Below are positions 61,382 through 64,000 of a stretch of DNA of 64,000 nucleotides, one piece after another. The first letter of the stretch is position 1; each line of letters begins with the position of its first letter. Made by a program: the position numbers and the translations under genes. Source of the stretch: Treponema bryantii (GTDB lineage: Bacteria; Spirochaetota; Spirochaetia; Treponematales; Treponemataceae); NCBI RefSeq assembly GCF_036492245.1, contig NZ_AP025286.1:1922001-1986000 (forward strand), in the 5' to 3' direction. The notes below the pieces were generated by a model. It ran no database searches. It saw only the letters and a list, made by a program, of their open reading frames with translations, and was not told the DNA's origin.

Positions 61382-62338
61382 CTAGCCTATTGGTATTGAA
61401 AACATGTCTTTACGATTTTTATCTAATGGAAAACGCCCCATTATATAATTACTTGCAGGTTGTTTATCTGAATATAAAATAATATTCAAACGTGATAAAT
61501 CAATTTCGAAACAAACATTGTTTAAATCTTGTGTGAATATTGAAGCGTATGAAGACTGGTTTCTTTTTGGAAAAGCTTTTTTATATTCTATATTATATTC
61601 AGGTTCAAACCATTTTATCATTGAGGCTTCTATGTATGTTATTTTTTCTTTATCAGGAATTGGAACAGCTCTTCTTTCAGAACATTTTTTTAAGGATTCA
61701 TCCAATCCGATTGTTGCATCTTTTGTAGGTGCACCCATTGCAGAAATATAAAATAAATTTAAATCAAACTCCACAAATAATATAAAAATTTCTGAGTTAT
61801 AATCTTTAGAAAGAACATCACTTAAAATTTGCTGAAGAGTACCATGTTGTATCAACCTATCATAGGCATCTCTTTTGAATTTATTTCCATATGATTGTCC
61901 TATATACATAACTTTATAATATGATTCAGGTATCTTTTCAGAAGAATAACTACAAAGTTCATTAAACAAAAAAGAGGATTTGTCATAATAATTCATTCGT
62001 TTACCATTATTAAAAAGATTAAAGTTCATTCCATTATTAATGATTTCCCATGATAGATTTTCTTTTACTTCTGAATTAACTGGTGTTTGGAAAGAAACTT
62101 TTTTGTCTGGGCAACCTTTAATACAAAAATCGTATTTTATATTGTTATCATTTTTTTCAATATTAGTTAAAAGAATTCTTGGACGTTTAAGAATTATGTA
62201 ATGATGATAGTTATGCATTTTTATTTCTTTTTTAACTTCTTCATCTTTCAATGAATCAGGAGTCAGAATACAATTATATATAGAAACAGCACTAACAGTT
62301 TCTTCTATGGCATATTTCGCCTTAAGTTTTTTTGACAT
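61382..62338 (-). CDS. Putative GIY-YIG-like nuclease protein
   Basis: This 318-residue protein is of unknown family. The centre reads like a GIY-YIG domain: VMYIGQSYG (YIG at 145-147), a helix with R161 and H165 (YDRLIQHGTLQQIL), and a later YIEASMIKWFEPEYN with E237, P246 and N249 at the spacing of the family's catalytic Glu and terminal P-x-Y-N. The first of the two usual tripeptides (GIY) appears as KVM. The N-terminal ~135 and C-terminal ~70 residues have no recognisable domain. It lies convergent to the Mrr-ImmA gene in an AT-rich cargo region. Confidence 0.6.
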   Translation of the reverse strand: MSKKLKAKYAIEETVSAVSIYNCILTPDSLKDEEVKKEIKMHNYHHYIILKRPRILLTNIEKNDNNIKYDFCIKGCPDKKVSFQTPVNSEVKENLSWEIINNGMNFNLFNNGKRMNYYDKSSFLFNELCSYSSEKIPESYYKVMYIGQSYGNKFKRDAYDRLIQHGTLQQILSDVLSKDYNSEIFILFVEFDLNLFYISAMGAPTKDATIGLDESLKKCSERRAVPIPDKEKITYIEASMIKWFEPEYNIEYKKAFPKRNQSSYASIFTQDLNNVCFEIDLSRLNIILYSDKQPASNYIMGRFPLDKNRKDMFSIPIG

Positions 62339-62373
62339 TTTTTACTCCATTTTTTTAATATTAATAAAAAGAT

Positions 62374-63267
62374 TTATTCTCCAAACTCTTCTAGATTAGC
62401 AGCTGTATAAACTGTCTTAGCTTTGCCGTTTACATAAGTTTCGCTTACCAAGATTGTTTGGCCTCTTTTTTTTGTATAAAAGTCAGAAGTCAATTTTTTG
62501 AAATAAGCTCTACGGGAGTGAGACATAACAGTTCTTGTTGAAGAGGCTTTTATCATTTCATCGACTTTTTCTGCGATGATAATATTTCTTGCATTTACAG
62601 CTGTATATTCTTCTTTGAGATTTTTAGGTGGTCCATCTTCTATGCACTCGGGAAATGTGTTTAAATATATCAATGTATTTACAGCTAACTGAAAATATTC
62701 AACAACTTGCTGTGCAGATTCAGAATTATCTTTTACAAGAGTTTTATAATCTTCTACAGAAATATAACCAGGATTAGAACCAACAAGCCAGGTAAACACA
62801 AGCTTCTTAGTTTCCGGATTATATGTAAAACTGAATGCATATCCTTTTTCTTCAGATTCATATGGAATATGTAAACCGAAATCTAACATCTTTTCTTTTT
62901 CGCCGGTTTTAATGACATGTCCTAAAGTTGTTAATGCACCTCCATCTATTTCTAATCCCATTTCATAAATAGTTTGCATTAATCCATCAAAATCTTTTAT
63001 TGGTAAACTTTGCAAAAAATCGCGTAATGATTTATCTACAAAAAAAAGATGCATAAAATCTTTTTGAGTATCAGCATAGAACATATCACTAATTAAGATA
63101 TTTGCTTGTACAGGTCTACCATCGGGAATAAATGGATTTGTAATTTGAGGAGTCATCCAAGTCCAAATAAATTCTTTTACACTTAAATCTTTATTTCCTT
63201 TTCTTGCTTTTTTATAAGCTTCTCTGAGAACATAAAGAGGTTCGCTATACCAGATTTTTTTACCCAT
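62374..63267 (-). CDS. Hypothetical protein of the cargo region
   Basis: This 297-residue protein of no certain family starts MGKKIWYSEPLYVLREAYKKARKG, with AAGGG 8 nt upstream. It appears alpha-helical at the N-terminus, with a strand-rich middle (GYAFSFTYNPETKKLVFTWL) and a basic C-terminus (SHSRRAYFKKLTSDFYTKKRG, then VSETYVNGK). This last pattern faintly recalls the C-terminal block of AcrVA2-like plasmid and phage proteins; I recall it only loosely and give it low weight. It has its own promoter and follows the same strand as the GIY-YIG-like gene, 35 nt before it. Confidence 0.6.
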   Translation of the reverse strand: MGKKIWYSEPLYVLREAYKKARKGNKDLSVKEFIWTWMTPQITNPFIPDGRPVQANILISDMFYADTQKDFMHLFFVDKSLRDFLQSLPIKDFDGLMQTIYEMGLEIDGGALTTLGHVIKTGEKEKMLDFGLHIPYESEEKGYAFSFTYNPETKKLVFTWLVGSNPGYISVEDYKTLVKDNSESAQQVVEYFQLAVNTLIYLNTFPECIEDGPPKNLKEEYTAVNARNIIIAEKVDEMIKASSTRTVMSHSRRAYFKKLTSDFYTKKRGQTILVSETYVNGKAKTVYTAANLEEFGE

Positions 63268-63290
63268 AATGTAACCCTTTTCAAAATCTA

Positions 63291-63299
63291 ATTATACCA
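63291..63299 (-). promoter_or_regulatory. Extended -10 promoter of the gene at 62374-63267
   Basis: On the minus strand TGGTATAAT lies 23 nt before the start codon, leaving room for the AAGGG ribosome-binding site. It is divergent from the promoter at 63332-63340. Confidence 0.6.
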
Positions 63300-63331
63300 T
63301 AACTCTTATTAGTCACAAAATAATAAAATAG

Positions 63332-63340
63332 TGGTATAAT
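63332..63340 (+). promoter_or_regulatory. Extended -10 promoter of the exported-protein gene
   Basis: TGGTATAAT is followed by AGGAG at 63348-63352 and the ATG at 63362. It is the third copy of this promoter word in the cargo region. Confidence 0.6.
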
Positions 63341-63361
63341 CATTTTTAGGAGTTTGTATTA

Positions 63362-64000
63362 ATGAAAAGAATATTATTTTTTCTATCTATTCTTATACTA
63401 AGTGCATATACAATTTATGCCGAAACATGGACAACCTTAAAGGAAAGAACAATAAAACTGCAAACTATAAGCATAAGTCAGAGTGATACAGAACTCGTTA
63501 CACTTGCTGCAGCAACTACATATCAAGATGGTGTAATAATTTTTTATTGCCATGCAGGACTTAGAGAAAAAGAAATATTAATGTCAGTTTATAATTTTGT
63601 TGAAGAAGAATTAATAAATCATTACATAGATGTATTTAAGACTACATCAAATATTATAAATGATTTCAAAAATGAAGAAATTGTATATCCTATTAATTTT
63701 GAAACTGATCCTTTAGATAAATCTGGGATCCTCCCTTGTTCTAGAGTACATTTATACCTTGGCTCATACGTTGATAAAGTTGCAGGTGATATATTAAAAA
63801 AGAAAGGAATAAAACCTACCGAAGTTCCAGAAAAACCAATACCATATAACCGAATGAATCAAATCATGAATAAATATAAAATTAAGGTTTATGAAGAACA
63901 ACCAAAAACACAGCAACAGGAACCAACACTTACTATTGAAACAGAACCTGAAAATATATCACCAAATACAAAAATTGAAGCTGAAAACAAATCAACTAAA
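63362..64000 (+). CDS. Exported protein of unknown function, C-terminus beyond the window
   Basis: The open frame runs 213 codons to the right edge without a stop, so the gene is truncated by the window. The N-terminus MKRILFFLSILILSAYTIYA is a clear signal peptide with a probable cleavage after YA-E. The mature part has an alpha/beta region (about residues 22-165) with two cysteines (Cys63 and Cys127). A Gln/Pro/Thr/Glu-rich tail follows from about residue 178 (EEQPKTQQQEP...). No family is recognised. It has its own promoter and AGGAG site. It may be a host gene beyond the element or element cargo. Confidence 0.75.
   Translation, partial: MKRILFFLSILILSAYTIYAETWTTLKERTIKLQTISISQSDTELVTLAAATTYQDGVIIFYCHAGLREKEILMSVYNFVEEELINHYIDVFKTTSNIINDFKNEEIVYPINFETDPLDKSGILPCSRVHLYLGSYVDKVAGDILKKKGIKPTEVPEKPIPYNRMNQIMNKYKIKVYEEQPKTQQQEPTLTIETEPENISPNTKIEAENKSTK

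Overview
The window looks like a chromosome segment of a spirochaete of the genus Treponema (inference). It is low-GC, carries a periplasmic-flagellum rod operon (flgF-flgG-flgJ-like), the compact mltG-dnaG-rpoD block, many Treponema-style lipoproteins and kinases, and three tRNA genes with no encoded CCA alongside a CCA-adding enzyme. The sequence alone cannot fix the species.

Positions 1-11.9 kb. A minus-strand operon (MBL-fold hydrolase, small ORF, mltG, dnaG, rpoD) runs off the left edge. Next come tRNA-Thr and tRNA-Tyr with their own promoter and terminator, then glgA, aroH and a Band-7-like membrane protein. A plus-strand membrane protein and the cca gene follow. A three-gene minus-strand signalling unit (ECF-S-like membrane protein, NarX-like kinase, NarL-like regulator) closes the section.

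Positions 11.9-24.8 kb. A UvrD/PcrA helicase gene carries an in-frame palindromic insertion. It is followed by two tandem pairs of ABC exporter half-transporters. Upstream of these lie a GHKL kinase, a membrane protein and a LytTR regulator, with a pair of LytTR-type direct repeats 21 bp apart in front of the exporter operon. trpS comes next.

Positions 24.8-48.1 kb. This is mostly housekeeping: folC, alr, thrC, a CMP-kinase-like gene, yicC, murC, glgC, an NtrB/NtrC-type pair, a holB-like gene, cvpA and murG. Among these are a lipoprotein, a protein with two DTG aspartic-protease motifs, a GGDEF protein, the flagellar rod genes and a SpoIIE-type phosphatase. Two copies of a ~100-bp dispersed repeat each supply the stop codon of the upstream gene. 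A second palindromic repeat family sits among the rod genes.

Positions 48.1-64 kb. An integrated element lies directly downstream of tRNA-Phe. It has a tyrosine integrase preceded by 12-bp iterons, an excisionase-like protein, both terminase subunits, portal, a receiver/LuxR-type regulator inside the capsid operon, an HK97-type protease, a major capsid protein and two neck-like genes. No tail, lysis or replication genes are seen. After the neck genes comes an AT-rich defence-like cargo: a Sau3AI/MutH-family endonuclease, a C5-cytosine methyltransferase, an Mrr-like nuclease fused to an ImmA/IrrE peptidase, and a GIY-YIG-like protein. An unknown protein and an exported protein cut by the right edge follow. 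This head-but-no-tail element with a restriction cargo is the most interesting part of the window. It is either a capsid-encoding satellite or a decayed prophage. There is no gene-free stretch longer than 300 bases.
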